Below are positions 7,270 through 15,165 of a stretch of 64,000 nucleotides of DNA, piece by piece. Every line of letters starts with the position of its first letter. The stretch's first letter is position 1. This DNA is from JAAGZL01 sp050288625 (GTDB lineage: Bacteria; Pseudomonadota; Gammaproteobacteria; Chromatiales; Chromatiaceae), in contig JBNKEE010000010.1 in the NCBI GenBank assembly GCA_050288625.1, positions 124,001 to 188,000 of the forward strand, in the 5' to 3' direction. Position numbers and translations under genes: made by a program. Under the pieces are notes generated by a model that worked only from the letters and a program-made list of their open reading frames with translations, was not told where the DNA came from and did no database searches.

Positions 7270-8676
7270 CTAAATCGTTACTTTTGTACCTATCCCGTGT
7301 GCTTGCAGGGCCTTCACAAACAAATCAAACAAGTATTGATCTTCTTTCCAATTCTCCAGAAATCGCTGAATATCCCTGGCCCAGGCCTTTTTGAAGGTAA
7401 AATCACATTTGTGTCGACGCATGGCGTCCAGATCTATAAGCATGGCCTTGCCATCCGCGATAAGGATATTGGTCGCCTTGAGATCTCCATGGCTTATCTC
7501 CTGCCGCTGCAGATCATTCAGCATCTCGGCAATCTGTACGGCCATGTTTTCTTTATCTTCGTTCGAAACCGCCGGATCACGCAACCAATCCCGAGCAGAA
7601 ACTGCCTCTACCTGCTCAGTAAGTAGATATGTTATTGGGAACCCCCCCCTTCTCTGTTTAAGGAGCGCGACCGGATTTGGTGTAGGTATGCCATAAAACA
7701 ACAGTCTATGCCCATTCACCCAGGAACGTTCCCCCCTGCCCGGTAAAGATCTAAGCTTGAGTCCGTGCCAAAAACCCTTAACGTTATACCTCTTCACGAC
7801 AAGGTTCAGGCCATCTGCCGCCGCAGACCATACGGTACAGGTATTCCCATTTTTCATGGCCTGGTCTTTACCGGGAAAACTCGTATCCGGCTGAAGTAAC
7901 AATTTAAACAGCTCGCTGTTGGCGTGCCTATTTGACACCACCTGGAATCCATCAGGATATTCTGTATAGGTAAAGGCGGTGCAGTTCCGGAACAACTTGC
8001 CACGAAACTCCTTCCACCGTTGCTCCCGTGCCTTTTGTACCTTCTCCAGCAATATATCGCTGCCCGGCCCCTCCCGCCATCCGATCTCAGCGCTATATAT
8101 ATCGCAGATGTCCTGAACCATGGATTCCCACTGCGGTGTCAGCTGGGCAACGAACAACCCCAGATTCTCCAGCATGGCGTCCTGACTAACTCCGTCTGCA
8201 TGGACCTGCACGCCGGCCCCATCCAGACTGAATATCTCCCGATCAGAAAGCAGAAAGTTGTCCAGATGCAGATCGGTCTGACACAGCCCGGCCTTGTGAT
8301 GGCGCGCCAACAACAGGACCATACGCTTCAGTATTTGCTCTCTGATCGTATCATCCGACTCAGACCAAGCCTGCTTTACACTCACGACCCCCTGAAGCTG
8401 TTCCAATACAACTATTGGGAGCCCTTGCTCTGCGGTCTTTCCAGAATAAAGAATTTCAGCGGTTGTAATAGCGTGCCCATTAAACGCATGCAGCCCATCC
8501 AGCTCCCTACGCCAGTGCCGCTCCCCTCTCTTCGGGTCCAGATACAGTTTGGCAAATACCTTTTCCCCTTCATACTCCCCCAAAAACACCAGCCGCTTAC
8601 CCGGCAGAGAACGCACCACCTCAATACAAACTACGTCTTTGCCATTATCCAGCTTGTATCTCTTTTCAGGTGGCAT
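7270..8676 (-). CDS. Tandem two-domain LPS-kinase-like protein
   Basis: 468 aa made of two kinase-like halves. Domain 1 (about 1-240) has Lys43 in VFAKLYL and a catalytic-loop equivalent CQTDLHLDNFLL (Asp135, Asn140); the usual His is Gln133. Asp152 (LDGAGV) stands for the metal-binding Asp. Domain 2 (about 265-468) has LNLVVKRYN, then HGDLKATNILI (His396, Asp398, Asn403) and MLIDLDAMRRH (Asp415), a complete catalytic set. It belongs with the WaaP/InaA-type kinases that phosphorylate core heptoses. It overlaps the preceding kinase-like gene by 11 nt, and 104 nt separate it from the carbamoyltransferase. Which heptose position each half acts on is unknown. Confidence 0.75.
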   Translation of the reverse strand: MPPEKRYKLDNGKDVVCIEVVRSLPGKRLVFLGEYEGEKVFAKLYLDPKRGERHWRRELDGLHAFNGHAITTAEILYSGKTAEQGLPIVVLEQLQGVVSVKQAWSESDDTIREQILKRMVLLLARHHKAGLCQTDLHLDNFLLSDREIFSLDGAGVQVHADGVSQDAMLENLGLFVAQLTPQWESMVQDICDIYSAEIGWREGPGSDILLEKVQKAREQRWKEFRGKLFRNCTAFTYTEYPDGFQVVSNRHANSELFKLLLQPDTSFPGKDQAMKNGNTCTVWSAAADGLNLVVKRYNVKGFWHGLKLRSLPGRGERSWVNGHRLLFYGIPTPNPVALLKQRRGGFPITYLLTEQVEAVSARDWLRDPAVSNEDKENMAVQIAEMLNDLQRQEISHGDLKATNILIADGKAMLIDLDAMRRHKCDFTFKKAWARDIQRFLENWKEDQYLFDLFVKALQAHGIGTKVTI

Positions 8677-9469
8677 CCACAGACTCCTTCTGCATAAACC
8701 TAAGCTTCCTTGCTTGTAGGTATCTCCAGAGATTCTCTCCAGCTGAATCTAGCTTCTGAAGATCCAAATAGCATTTCAAAAAACGCAGCCTATCGGCGTT
8801 ACTCCAAGATCTGGCACGCCGATTTAAACTGTCCAGATCACGCCGCATCGCCCGCCTCTTAGTCATGGACCTTCGCATCTTTTCCAGGTCAATAAGGGCC
8901 ACCTCAGGTAACCGACCTTCCACCAGACGCACAAATACATGCTTCGGATGCAAGGCATTATGTACCAGTTTTTGCTCATGCATTCTCTGGATTACACCAG
9001 CAAGAGTCGTTATTAATCTCCTTCTTACAGAAGCGCTTTTGTCCCAACCGTTTTTAACCCACTCATCCATTACCTCGTTCATGGGACGAAAGCCGGCAAG
9101 CTCCCTGGTGATCAGTATCGCGCGCTGCTTGTCTGCTATCTTGCGCTGTCCGTAGTAGAGCGGGTCCAGTGTGGAAACCCTAGCCCGTTGTAGCAACAGA
9201 ATGTTCTTTATCTCACCGGCGAATGTGGGTTCGCCGGATATGGGGTGGCGTAGAGTGCGGCGGGTATGGTTCTCCTGTCTTTTCAGAAAGACCGCCTCTT
9301 TGGCGCCACCTGGCAGATCCAGCTCCACACGGACTACTCCGCTCCAGCCACCCCGCCGCTCATTGGGAGGCTCAAACCAGTCAGCCTTCAGCCTCCACAG
9401 GTCGTCAAATCCATCCAGATCATTGAAGCGCAAGATATGCTCCCACTCCGGTGTAATGTAATCTCTCAC
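8666..9469 (-). CDS. InaA/WaaP-family kinase-like protein lacking the catalytic Asp
   Basis: 267 aa, starting at GTG (9469) that overlaps the waaP stop as GTGA. Fold landmarks are present: AVFLKRQENHTRRTLRHP (Lys63), ILITRELAGFRPM, and ALIDLEKMRR with Asp194. The catalytic loop reads LVHNALHPKHVFV (His170-Asn171-Ala172), so the general-base Asp of the HxD motif is Ala. Within the InaA branch I recall other members with a non-Asp residue here, so this may be a subfamily trait rather than decay. The frame is intact. Lies between waaP and the two-domain kinase, so it should act on the same inner-core heptoses or assist its neighbours (inference). Confidence 0.78.
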   Translation of the reverse strand: MRDYITPEWEHILRFNDLDGFDDLWRLKADWFEPPNERRGGWSGVVRVELDLPGGAKEAVFLKRQENHTRRTLRHPISGEPTFAGEIKNILLLQRARVSTLDPLYYGQRKIADKQRAILITRELAGFRPMNEVMDEWVKNGWDKSASVRRRLITTLAGVIQRMHEQKLVHNALHPKHVFVRLVEGRLPEVALIDLEKMRRSMTKRRAMRRDLDSLNRRARSWSNADRLRFLKCYLDLQKLDSAGENLWRYLQARKLRFMQKESVDAT

Positions 9470-10278
9470 GCCACATCCTCTTTGGTCCTGGGCGCGGGTC
9501 TGGTTGCGTCCAGCGCTTTGGCCCTGGTCTCAATCTCGCCCCAGAATCCCGCATCCTGTTGCAAGGTTTGCCGCAGGGAGACACCCCGGTAGGCCCGCAT
9601 AAAACGCAACAGATCTCTCCTGGTCAGTCCAAGCAACATGGCAGAAAACCATAGCGACCCTATATCCTTCACCACCCAACGCCTGGGTGTGTTACTTCGT
9701 ACCTGCACTCGGTGCAGATCTATCACATATAGATGCAGGTCGGCTTCAGTGCCATCCCACGGCCGCTGCAACATAAAATGACACAGATAGAAATCGCGGT
9801 GATTAACGCCATTTTCATGCATAGCGCGTGCGATCTGGGCCAGACGTTTGATAATGACTCTCTTACTGGTCGGAGAGGGAGGATTCTGAGGCCACTCTTC
9901 GGTAAACCTCTCCAGGCTGACGCAACCCTGTAGCTCTTCCGTTATCAGCAATGAATCGATTGCGGCCGGATTCCACCCCTCGCGACCATAGGCCACAGGG
10001 GTCATGGTCTCTACACCCAGATCACGCAGACGGTGAATAGCGCGCCACTCATTACCAGCCCCGAGTATAGGCAGGCGCAGCTGCAATAGATTCTTAACGA
10101 TTTCACCCCAGCCTACTCCATGATGGCACTTCATGAAAAAGCCGCGGCCACCTCTCTCTATACGAAAGGTACGACGGTTCTGGATACGCTTAAACACCTC
10201 GCCATCCAGAGCACAGAGCTCTTCCAGAGATCTTTCCGGAAAACAGGAACGGTATTGATCATATATCTTAATAGCCAT
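9466..10278 (-). CDS. waaP: Lipopolysaccharide core heptose(I) kinase WaaP
   Basis: About 270 aa, membrane-associated on the cytosolic side. It phosphorylates heptose I of the LPS inner core, a step important for outer-membrane integrity. The family blocks are all present: GRGFFMKCHHGVGWGEIVKNLL with the ATP Lys, LLITEEL, the catalytic loop VNHRDFYLCHFML (His160, Asp162), YVIDLHRVQ, and the C-terminal LWFSAMLLGLTRRDLLRFMRAYRG. Length matches Pseudomonas WaaP (about 268 aa). I choose the ATG at 10278; a GTG 12 nt upstream (10290) is the alternative. Overlaps both neighbours (waaG upstream, InaA-type gene downstream). Confidence 0.93.
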   Translation of the reverse strand: MAIKIYDQYRSCFPERSLEELCALDGEVFKRIQNRRTFRIERGGRGFFMKCHHGVGWGEIVKNLLQLRLPILGAGNEWRAIHRLRDLGVETMTPVAYGREGWNPAAIDSLLITEELQGCVSLERFTEEWPQNPPSPTSKRVIIKRLAQIARAMHENGVNHRDFYLCHFMLQRPWDGTEADLHLYVIDLHRVQVRSNTPRRWVVKDIGSLWFSAMLLGLTRRDLLRFMRAYRGVSLRQTLQQDAGFWGEIETRAKALDATRPAPRTKEDVA

Positions 10279-11398
10279 TGCGTTGCCCACGTTCGATAAT
10301 CACGTCCGCGGCCCTGTCTATCAGACTATACAGATCCGTATTCTCGCAATAGCTGGGGCCATTGACCATCCACTCTTCCCTATAATCGGACTGCAGAAAA
10401 TCCCGCAGACTATTATTAAGTTGGGACTGATCGAAAGGTTCTGGGATCGTAATGCCAGCTTGCGCCGCTGAGACATGCTCGGCAAATCCGCAGTTCTCGG
10501 TAACCAGCACCGGCAGACCGCATATCATGGCCTCGATAAGTACGGTCCCGGTATTCTCGCTACGTGGTGCATGGATCAGATAATCGGCGCCCCGGTAGAA
10601 ACGGTTTACGTCATCCCTGGTATCGGTAAAGATGACCTGTTCGGCTACTTTGAGACTTGCCGCCAACCGCTTCAGCGGTGCAGCCTTGCCGTGCCCCACT
10701 ACGACCAACTTGCATCTTGAATTCAGGTCATCAGGCAGCGCAGCCAACGCCCGGATGACTCGGTCTACCCCCTTGGTATGAAAGCGGGAACCGACGGTCA
10801 GCAACATCAGACTATCACCTGCAACCCCAAACTCATCTCTTATCTCCGCCCTATCCTTGTCTGCATCTGCGCTAATCAAGCGCTCACGGTTGATCCCTGG
10901 CGGCAGCAGATGAAAACGCTCGGGTTCGGTACCGTAGTGACGGATGAACTTCTCTTGCTCCTGATGGGCAATCAGCATCAACTCAGTTGTTGCGCTAGAC
11001 CTGAATACAGACGCCTCCTGGCGACAGAAGGCCTTATACCTGGGCAACAACTTATATAAAGGGTGTTTGGTCTCTTCCACCCGCGCCGCATAACAGGGAT
11101 CTGCCGCATAATAGACATCCAGCCCTGGTAACTTGGTGAACCCCACCCGGCAGTCATACCCCTTTCCCGCCACCGCTTTGGCAAAGCGTTCTGCTAACAG
11201 ATCATTACTGCGATGGTTGGTGGCGGCCTTAGTATCCAGTTCGATCACTCTAATATCATCTGGCCTCTCGCCCTGCCACTCCCCGGTATAGATATCCACC
11301 TGATGTCCCCTGGCCACACAGGCCTGGGCGATGCGCAGCAGTGAACGCTGCATGCCACCGAATGGAAACCAGAGGGACACCACGAAGGCGAATCTCAT
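10268..11398 (-). CDS. waaG: LPS core glycosyltransferase WaaG
   Basis: 376-aa GT4 transferase that adds the first hexose to heptose II of the inner core from a nucleotide sugar. Start MRFAFVVSLWFPFGGMQRSLLRIAQ is typical of WaaG. Further blocks are YYAADPCYAARVEE, LLPPGINRER, LLTVGSRFHTKGVDRVIRALA and the donor site SENTGTVLIEAMICGLPVLVTENCGFAEHV with the E-x7-E motif. The ATG at 11398 overlaps the waaC stop (ATGA) and was chosen over an upstream in-frame start for that reason and by homology. Its 3' end overlaps the start region of waaP. Confidence 0.93.
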   Translation of the reverse strand: MRFAFVVSLWFPFGGMQRSLLRIAQACVARGHQVDIYTGEWQGERPDDIRVIELDTKAATNHRSNDLLAERFAKAVAGKGYDCRVGFTKLPGLDVYYAADPCYAARVEETKHPLYKLLPRYKAFCRQEASVFRSSATTELMLIAHQEQEKFIRHYGTEPERFHLLPPGINRERLISADADKDRAEIRDEFGVAGDSLMLLTVGSRFHTKGVDRVIRALAALPDDLNSRCKLVVVGHGKAAPLKRLAASLKVAEQVIFTDTRDDVNRFYRGADYLIHAPRSENTGTVLIEAMICGLPVLVTENCGFAEHVSAAQAGITIPEPFDQSQLNNSLRDFLQSDYREEWMVNGPSYCENTDLYSLIDRAADVIIERGQRNGY

Positions 11399-12420
11399 CC
11401 GGTCACCTCGGCCATCCTGGATTCGAGAGCCGCCCACACCTTCTCCGGAGGCAGATCGCCAAAACAGGCCGGGATGACTTCCGAAGGTTCAAGATAGTTG
11501 CACGCCTTCCGCATACAGGGCGCGCAATAAAATACCGCCTGCAGATTAGTCTGCATTCTACCTACCGCTCCAGTAAGGCCGGTCTTGGTAGGACCGTACA
11601 GGGCCACCGCAGGTACCGAGAGCGCAGCCGCTAGATGAGCCAGACCGGAATCGACAGCGACCACGCCAGCAGCCCCGGCCAATCTTTCTTTCATCTCACT
11701 GAGGGATAGCCTAGGCAGGAGTTCACCCTGACCCGATCGACTAATGATCTGTTCCGCCCGCAGCCGCTCTTCCTCGCTACCCCATGGCAGCAGGACCCGG
11801 TACCCATTTACTGCGGCAATCTTCGCCAAACCCACCCAATACTCTAGTGGCCAGAGCTTAGTAATCCAGGTGGTGCCATGGAGAAACAGGAGATAGGGGT
11901 TATCCGAGTTGGCTTGAGGCGCCATGGTTATACCATAATCTGCATCTGTATCGGGCTTGCTATAACCCAAGGCCTGAGCGAAGAGAGAACGCACTCGCTC
12001 GATGGCATGCTGGTCACGCGCGACTCTTATGCCGCGTTGATAAAAACGCGCCGCACCCGGCTCACGGGCAGAATCTGTATCCAGACCTACAGGAATCCCC
12101 CGGGCCATCTGGGCCAATAGCGCACTCTTGTACAAACCCTGTGCGTCTATTACCAGGTCATAATCCCTTTGGCACAACTCTTTGCGGAAGCTTTTGATCT
12201 CACCGGAGCGCCAGGAACTAAGCCAGGCCTTGCGCCAGCGCCTAATCGCCACCGGAATCACCCGTTCCACCGCCGGATGCCAGGACGGCACCTCGACAAA
12301 CGACTCCTCCACCACCCAGTCAAAACTCATATCTGGAATAGCTACCGTCGCATCGGTAACGGCAGGCAGTGTATGAATCAAATCACCCAGAGATGATGTT
12401 TTTATGATCAGAACTTTCAA
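11395..12420 (-). CDS. waaC: Lipopolysaccharide heptosyltransferase I
   Basis: 341-aa GT9 enzyme that transfers L-glycero-D-manno-heptose from its ADP form to Kdo of Kdo2-lipid A. Signature KVLIIKTSSLGDLIHTLPAVTDA at the N-terminus, DYDLVIDAQGLYKSALLA (about 86-103), LFLHGTTWITKLWP (about 180) and the ADP-heptose loop VVAVDSGLAHLAAALSVPAVALYGPT. The reading frame opens with TTG (12420), and no ATG or GTG is available at the homologous position, so this rare start is likely used. cysC lies 28 nt upstream and waaG overlaps downstream. Confidence 0.93.
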   Translation of the reverse strand: MKVLIIKTSSLGDLIHTLPAVTDATVAIPDMSFDWVVEESFVEVPSWHPAVERVIPVAIRRWRKAWLSSWRSGEIKSFRKELCQRDYDLVIDAQGLYKSALLAQMARGIPVGLDTDSAREPGAARFYQRGIRVARDQHAIERVRSLFAQALGYSKPDTDADYGITMAPQANSDNPYLLFLHGTTWITKLWPLEYWVGLAKIAAVNGYRVLLPWGSEEERLRAEQIISRSGQGELLPRLSLSEMKERLAGAAGVVAVDSGLAHLAAALSVPAVALYGPTKTGLTGAVGRMQTNLQAVFYCAPCMRKACNYLEPSEVIPACFGDLPPEKVWAALESRMAEVTG

Positions 12421-12448
12421 GTGAGTCTCTAATCCTGCAGTAATTATT

Positions 12449-13057
12449 TTATGCGGCTGGTATATACCCGTGATCCCGTAGATAACCCAGGATCAACTCT
12501 GCGCTCTCATCTATAGTCAGTGCATCCGTGTCCACCACAACCTCCGCCCACTCCGGTCTCTCATAGGGCGATGAGATACCGGTGTAGTTCTTTATTATTC
12601 CAGCGCGGGCCTTCTTATACAGTCCTTTTACGTCACGCTGCTCACAGGTCTCTAAACTACAGTCACAGTAGACCTCTATAAAATCACCTTCCGGCATCAG
12701 GTCACGAACCTTGCGCCGATCCGCACGAAAGGGCGAAATAAATGCAGTCAGGGCAATGACACCTGCCTCGATAAACAGGCGCGACATCTCGGCCACCCGG
12801 CGAATGTTTTCCACCCGATCCTCTTCGCTGAAACCCAGGTCACCGCACAGGCCATGGCGCACATTATCTCCGTCAAACACAAAGGAGTTGCAGCCCAGCT
12901 TATACAGCTCCGCCTCCACCGCGTTGGCCAGGGTGGATTTGCCAGAACCCGACAGTCCAGTAAACCAGATCACAAAACTCTTGTGGCCGTTCTGCTCCTC
13001 TCTCTCTTCGCGACTAACCGCCTGTTCCTGCCAGACCACATGTTCACTCTTTGTCAT
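12449..13057 (-). CDS. cysC: Adenylylsulfate (APS) kinase
   Basis: 202 aa. Phosphorylates adenosine 5'-phosphosulfate to PAPS with ATP. P-loop GLSGSGKST, then FDGDNVRHGLCGDLGFSEEDRVENIRRV, the APS-binding block AFISPFRADRR, and GLYKKARAGIIKNYTGISSPYERP, all diagnostic of CysC; full length for the family. The start at 13057 has AAGGAAAC upstream inside the end of waaF, and only 4 nt separate the genes. No sulfurylase genes are nearby. Location between waaF and waaC is odd. It could supply PAPS for sulfation of a surface glycan or simply for sulfate assimilation; no sulfotransferase is visible in this window. Confidence 0.93.
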   Translation of the reverse strand: MTKSEHVVWQEQAVSREEREEQNGHKSFVIWFTGLSGSGKSTLANAVEAELYKLGCNSFVFDGDNVRHGLCGDLGFSEEDRVENIRRVAEMSRLFIEAGVIALTAFISPFRADRRKVRDLMPEGDFIEVYCDCSLETCEQRDVKGLYKKARAGIIKNYTGISSPYERPEWAEVVVDTDALTIDESAELILGYLRDHGYIPAA

Positions 13058-13061
13058 TACA

Positions 13062-14087
13062 TCAGTTTCCTTCAACCAACTGCTGCAGTGCAGCATAAAC
13101 CATATCAACATCGATATCCTTGAGACAGTTCAGATGCACCTCGGGACACTCCCGTTTGAAACAAGGACCACAATCCAACCCCAGATGCAGAATCTTGTTG
13201 CGCGGATTCAGGGGTGGGGTAAACCAAGGATCAGAAGACCCGTATATGGCCACCAGCGGCCTATCCAAGGCCGCCGCCACATGCATCAGCCCGGAGTCGT
13301 TGCTCACCACCGCACCAGCCAGAGACATCAGATCTACTGCCTGGGCCAGACTGGTGCGTCCACTAAGATCCACACAGCGCTCCCCTGCCGACTCGTTAAC
13401 CGCAGCACACACAGCACTATCCTTATCTGAACCGAACAGCCACACCGACCAGCCTTGTTCCATCATCCTGGATGCCAGCTCCCCATAATATTCCTGGGGC
13501 CAGCACTTGGCGGGACCATACTCCGCCCCCGGACAGAGTATCAGCAGTTTATCCGGCCTATCCAGCCCAAGATCATTCCTGGCAGCTTCGATATCTGCAT
13601 CAGACACTTCTAACCTGGGAATAGGAATCTCTACCGTAGCGTCCGACCCAGGAGGGTAGGCCAGGGCCACAAACCTCTCCACGGTCATGGTCAGTTTTGA
13701 TTTGTCCAATCTGCGTATATCGTTCAGCAGGACGTAGCGCTGCTCTCCCACCCAACCGGTTCGCCTGGGTATCCTGGCCCAGAACGGGACCAATGCTGAT
13801 TTTAGGGTGTTGGGCAAGAGTATGGCCTGAGCATATCCTCGCCCGATCAGAGAACGCCCCAAGCGGTAACGAGTTCCAAGCCCCAGACGGCCATGGCCGA
13901 CCGACATCTCAATGCCATCAGATACTTCAGGCATACGCTGCAACAGTGGCAGGCTCCAGCCAGGTGCCAGCACATCTATTTCCACCTGCGGTTGCTGCTG
14001 GCGTAGAGCCTTGAACAGGCTCTGCGCCATTACCATGTCACCCACCCAGGATGGGCCTACTATCAGAATGCGATTGTTATCGCTCAA
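13062..14087 (-). CDS. waaF: Lipopolysaccharide heptosyltransferase II
   Basis: 341-aa GT9 enzyme that adds heptose II to heptose I of the LPS inner core. Start NNRILIVGPSWVGDMVMAQSLFKAL is the classical WaaF N-terminus. Later blocks are AILLPNTLKSALVPFWARIPRRTGW, LILCPGAEYGPAKCWP and VVSNDSGLMHVAAALDRPLVAIYGSSDP with the C-terminal cysteines LGLDCGPCFKREC. The reading frame begins with TTG (14087); no better start is present near the homologous position. 38 nt separate it from ilvE upstream; cysC follows after 4 nt. Confidence 0.94.
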   Translation of the reverse strand: MSDNNRILIVGPSWVGDMVMAQSLFKALRQQQPQVEIDVLAPGWSLPLLQRMPEVSDGIEMSVGHGRLGLGTRYRLGRSLIGRGYAQAILLPNTLKSALVPFWARIPRRTGWVGEQRYVLLNDIRRLDKSKLTMTVERFVALAYPPGSDATVEIPIPRLEVSDADIEAARNDLGLDRPDKLLILCPGAEYGPAKCWPQEYYGELASRMMEQGWSVWLFGSDKDSAVCAAVNESAGERCVDLSGRTSLAQAVDLMSLAGAVVSNDSGLMHVAAALDRPLVAIYGSSDPWFTPPLNPRNKILHLGLDCGPCFKRECPEVHLNCLKDIDVDMVYAALQQLVEGN

Positions 14088-14124
14088 AACGGATCTTGGC
14101 TATCCAGTTAGTTGAAACCGAACT

Positions 14125-15048
14125 TTATACCAGGGTCAGCCACTCAGGGTTCTCATCCCTGCGCCCATGCACCTGATCAAAGAACATCTTCTGCAACTTC
14201 TCGGTTATCGGGCCACGGCCGTTATTGCCGATGGGGCGATTATCCACCTCACGGATCGGTGTAACCTCGGCTGCCGTGCCGGTGAAGAATGCCTCGTCCG
14301 CGATATAGACCTCATCCCGGGTGATGCGTTTTTCAATAACCTTTATACCGATCTCATCCGCCAGACTCATCACCGTCTTGCGGGTAATACCGTCCAGGGC
14401 GGAGGTCAGATCCGGGGTATAGATGACACCATCCCGCACGATGAAGATATTCTCACCAGAGCCCTCCATGACATATCCCTCCGCATCCAACAGCAGCGCC
14501 TCGTCATAGCCACAGGCCAGGGCCTCCTGCAGTGCCATCATGGAGTTCATGTAGTTGCCGTTGGCCTTGGCGCGGCACATGGTGATGTTTACATGGTGAC
14601 GAGTAAATGAGGAGACCCGAATACGTATACCCTTCTCCAACTCCTCCTCGCCCAGGTATGCGCCCCAATCCCAGGCCGCCACCATCACATGGACCTTAAG
14701 ATTATCTGCACGCAACCCCATACCTTCGGAACCGTAAAAACACATAGGACGAATATAGGCGGAATTGAGGCCATTCTCTTTCACTGCCGCACACTGGGCC
14801 TTATTGATGGTCTCCACATCAAAAGGCATAGGCATACCCAGGATATGAGCCGATCGAAACAGGCGGTCGGTATGGTCCTGTAGACGAAAGATCGCCGGGC
14901 CCTTATCGGTCTTATATGCGCGCACCCCCTCAAACACCCCCATGCCATAGTGCAGGGTATGTGTAAGAACATGGGTCTTGGCCTCGCGCCATGGAACCAA
15001 CTCCCCGTCCAACCATATCACCCCATCACGGTCTGCCATTGTTTGCAT
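14125..15048 (-). CDS. ilvE: Branched-chain amino acid aminotransferase
   Basis: 307-aa PLP enzyme (fold type IV) for the last step of Leu, Ile and Val synthesis. Blocks: VIWLDGELVPWREAKTHVLTHTLHYGMGVFEGVRAY, CRAKANGNYMNSMMALQEA with the PLP lysine, DEALLLDAEGYVMEGSGENIFIV and EAFFTGTAAEVTPIREVDNRPIG. Length equals E. coli IlvE (309). The ATG at 15048 is preceded by GAGG at 9 nt and agrees with homology; the frame is open 26 codons further upstream. The glnE-ilvE-waaF order matches Pseudomonas. Confidence 0.96.
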   Translation of the reverse strand: MQTMADRDGVIWLDGELVPWREAKTHVLTHTLHYGMGVFEGVRAYKTDKGPAIFRLQDHTDRLFRSAHILGMPMPFDVETINKAQCAAVKENGLNSAYIRPMCFYGSEGMGLRADNLKVHVMVAAWDWGAYLGEEELEKGIRIRVSSFTRHHVNITMCRAKANGNYMNSMMALQEALACGYDEALLLDAEGYVMEGSGENIFIVRDGVIYTPDLTSALDGITRKTVMSLADEIGIKVIEKRITRDEVYIADEAFFTGTAAEVTPIREVDNRPIGNNGRGPITEKLQKMFFDQVHGRRDENPEWLTLV

Positions 15049-15165
15049 CTTAAATTTCCTCAATCTCACCTGAAACACACAGTCGCCATGAATCTGCCGA
15101 TCAATACCAGCCATCGCCAAACTCACAGCAGTCGGTGCTAATAAATGGCCTGCTTCCGATGTCGA

